Shown piece by piece: positions 63,108-64,000 of a stretch of 64,000 nucleotides of DNA; positions within the stretch are counted from its first letter, which is position 1, and the number at the start of each line of letters is the position of its first letter. This stretch comes from JAFAXA01 sp963777325 (GTDB lineage Bacteria > Pseudomonadota > Alphaproteobacteria > Acetobacterales > Acetobacteraceae), in contig CAVZQE010000001.1 of the NCBI GenBank assembly GCA_963777325.1, forward strand, positions 124,001 through 188,000, given 5' to 3'. A program made the translations under genes and the position numbers. Under the pieces are notes generated by a model. That model was not told the origin of the DNA and did no database searches. It saw nothing but the letters and a program-made list of their open reading frames with translations.

Positions 63108-64000
63108 ATGTCCAGGCTATCCCTTATCGCCGGCGCGGCTTTCGGCGCGGCCTCCATGCTGGCGGTGTCGGCCGCCTCCGCCAAGGATCTTAAGTCGATC
63201 GGCATTACCGTCGGCTCGCTCGGCAACCCGTTCTTCGTCTCACTGGTGAAGGGCGCGACCGACGAGGCGCACAAGATCAATCCGAACGTCAACGTCACTG
63301 CGGCGTCGGCCGATTACGACCTCAACAAGCAGTTCACGCAGATCGACAACTTCATCGCCTCCGGGGCCAACATGATCCTGGTGAACGCGGTGGACCCGCG
63401 TGCGATTGGCGCCGCCGTGAAACGCGCCGAGGCGGCGGGGATCGTCGTCGTGGCGGTCGACGTCGAGGCTGCCGGCGCCGACGCGACCGTGCAGACCAAC
63501 AACGTGCAAGCCGGTCAAATTTCCTGCCAGTATCTGGCGGACAAAATCAACCACAAGGGCAACGTCATCATCGAGAACGGGCCGCAGGTTTCCTCGGTGA
63601 TCCAGCGGGTGAAGGGGTGCAAGGAGGTGCTCTCCAAGTATCCCGACATCAAAATCCTGTCGGATGATCAGGACGGCAAAGGCTCGCGCGAGGGCGGCAT
63701 GAACGCGATGCTCGGGTATCTGACTCGCTTTCCCAACATCGCGGGCGTGTTCACGATCAACGATCCGCAGGCGGTCGGCTCGGATCTTGCGGCCAAGCAG
63801 CTCAACCGTTCAGGTATCGTGATCACGTCCGTGGACGGCGCCCCGGATATCGTTCCTGAAATCAAGGGCAACACGCTGGTCCAGGCGTCCGCAAGCCAGG
63901 ATCCGGCCGAGATCGGGAGAAAGGCGGTCGAGATCGGGAATGAGATCATGAACGGCAAGAAGCCTCAGGACTCGATGGTCCTGATGGAGTCGAAACTGGT
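63108..64000 (+). CDS. Periplasmic sugar-binding protein, incomplete
   Basis: The gene runs off the window after 297 codons. The signal peptide (SLIAGAAFGAASMLAVSAAS, cleaved before KDL) is followed by the type I periplasmic binding fold: IGITVGSLGNPFFVSLVKGA, then IDNFIASGANMILVNAVDP and VFTINDPQAVGSDLAAKQL. It is the substrate-binding part of the upstream CUT2 transporter. Ligand is unknown; the set resembles ribose- or fructose-type carriers. ATG 63108 has a GAGGAGAG site. Confidence 0.92.
   Translation, partial: MSRLSLIAGAAFGAASMLAVSAASAKDLKSIGITVGSLGNPFFVSLVKGATDEAHKINPNVNVTAASADYDLNKQFTQIDNFIASGANMILVNAVDPRAIGAAVKRAEAAGIVVVAVDVEAAGADATVQTNNVQAGQISCQYLADKINHKGNVIIENGPQVSSVIQRVKGCKEVLSKYPDIKILSDDQDGKGSREGGMNAMLGYLTRFPNIAGVFTINDPQAVGSDLAAKQLNRSGIVITSVDGAPDIVPEIKGNTLVQASASQDPAEIGRKAVEIGNEIMNGKKPQDSMVLMESKL

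Noticed and set aside
1..64000. CRISPR array or rRNA operon
   Set aside because: No regularly spaced repeats and no rRNA-like sequence were noticed on reading either strand.

Overview
The window is GC-rich, densely coded DNA from an alphaproteobacterium, most likely in the Rhodospirillales/Acetobacterales. That placement rests on protein character and gene neighbourhoods (NifS - IscS - ferredoxin - MnmA run, class II ribonucleotide reductase, bioMNY) and is an inference. Most genes are ordinary chromosomal genes. Many reading frames are broken by single-base shifts, including housekeeping mnmA, so either the assembly carries indels or parts of this genome are decaying.

Layout. 0-3.3 kb: an OmpR-type two-component system, a small zinc-ribbon protein and a frameshifted outer-membrane barrel gene. 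3.3-8.2 kb: inorganic pyrophosphatase, a secreted protein, a thiolase/acyl-CoA synthetase/gamma-carbonic-anhydrase run and a DUF2934 protein. 8.3-21.4 kb: a cell-surface polysaccharide region with several glycosyltransferases (some broken), a PST-type flippase, an ATP-grasp enzyme, a PIG-L deacetylase, a probable exported repeat-like protein and two membrane proteins. 21.6-25 kb: a sugar-acid module (MFS transporter, DHDPS-family lyase/dehydratase, RraA-family aldolase). 25-28.9 kb: four membrane proteins (DUF2254, MscS channel, CaCA exchanger, DUF1328).

28.9-41.3 kb is accessory DNA. A glucoamylase-like (GH15) gene is cut short and followed by a phage/plasmid-like remnant (split helicase-like gene, P27 terminase small subunit, small structural-type genes). 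Then comes a nested insertion: an IS110/IS1111-type element sits inside the transposase of an IS3 element, which itself interrupts a small membrane-protein gene. A broken ParA/ribbon-helix-helix cassette with repeated ACGTAAAG-type motifs, a DUF29 gene and an IS5-type transposase fragment preceded by a 36-bp perfect palindrome complete the region. A tRNA(CAT) marks its right edge.

41.3-50.4 kb returns to core genes: two cysteine desulfurases, a ferredoxin and mnmA run toward the tRNA, with an alpha/beta hydrolase divergent from them. A class II ribonucleotide reductase follows behind a strong terminator, then an oxalate/formate-type MFS transporter with a 44-residue companion protein. 50.7-55.1 kb holds a biotin ECF transporter (bioMNY) overlapping an acyl-CoA ligase and a thiolase. 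55.1-59 kb has an alcohol dehydrogenase, a DUF1281-like protein, a tyrosine recombinase and two unknown genes. 59.1-64 kb is a ROK-regulated ribose-type sugar ABC transporter whose binding protein runs off the window. No CRISPR array or rRNA was seen.
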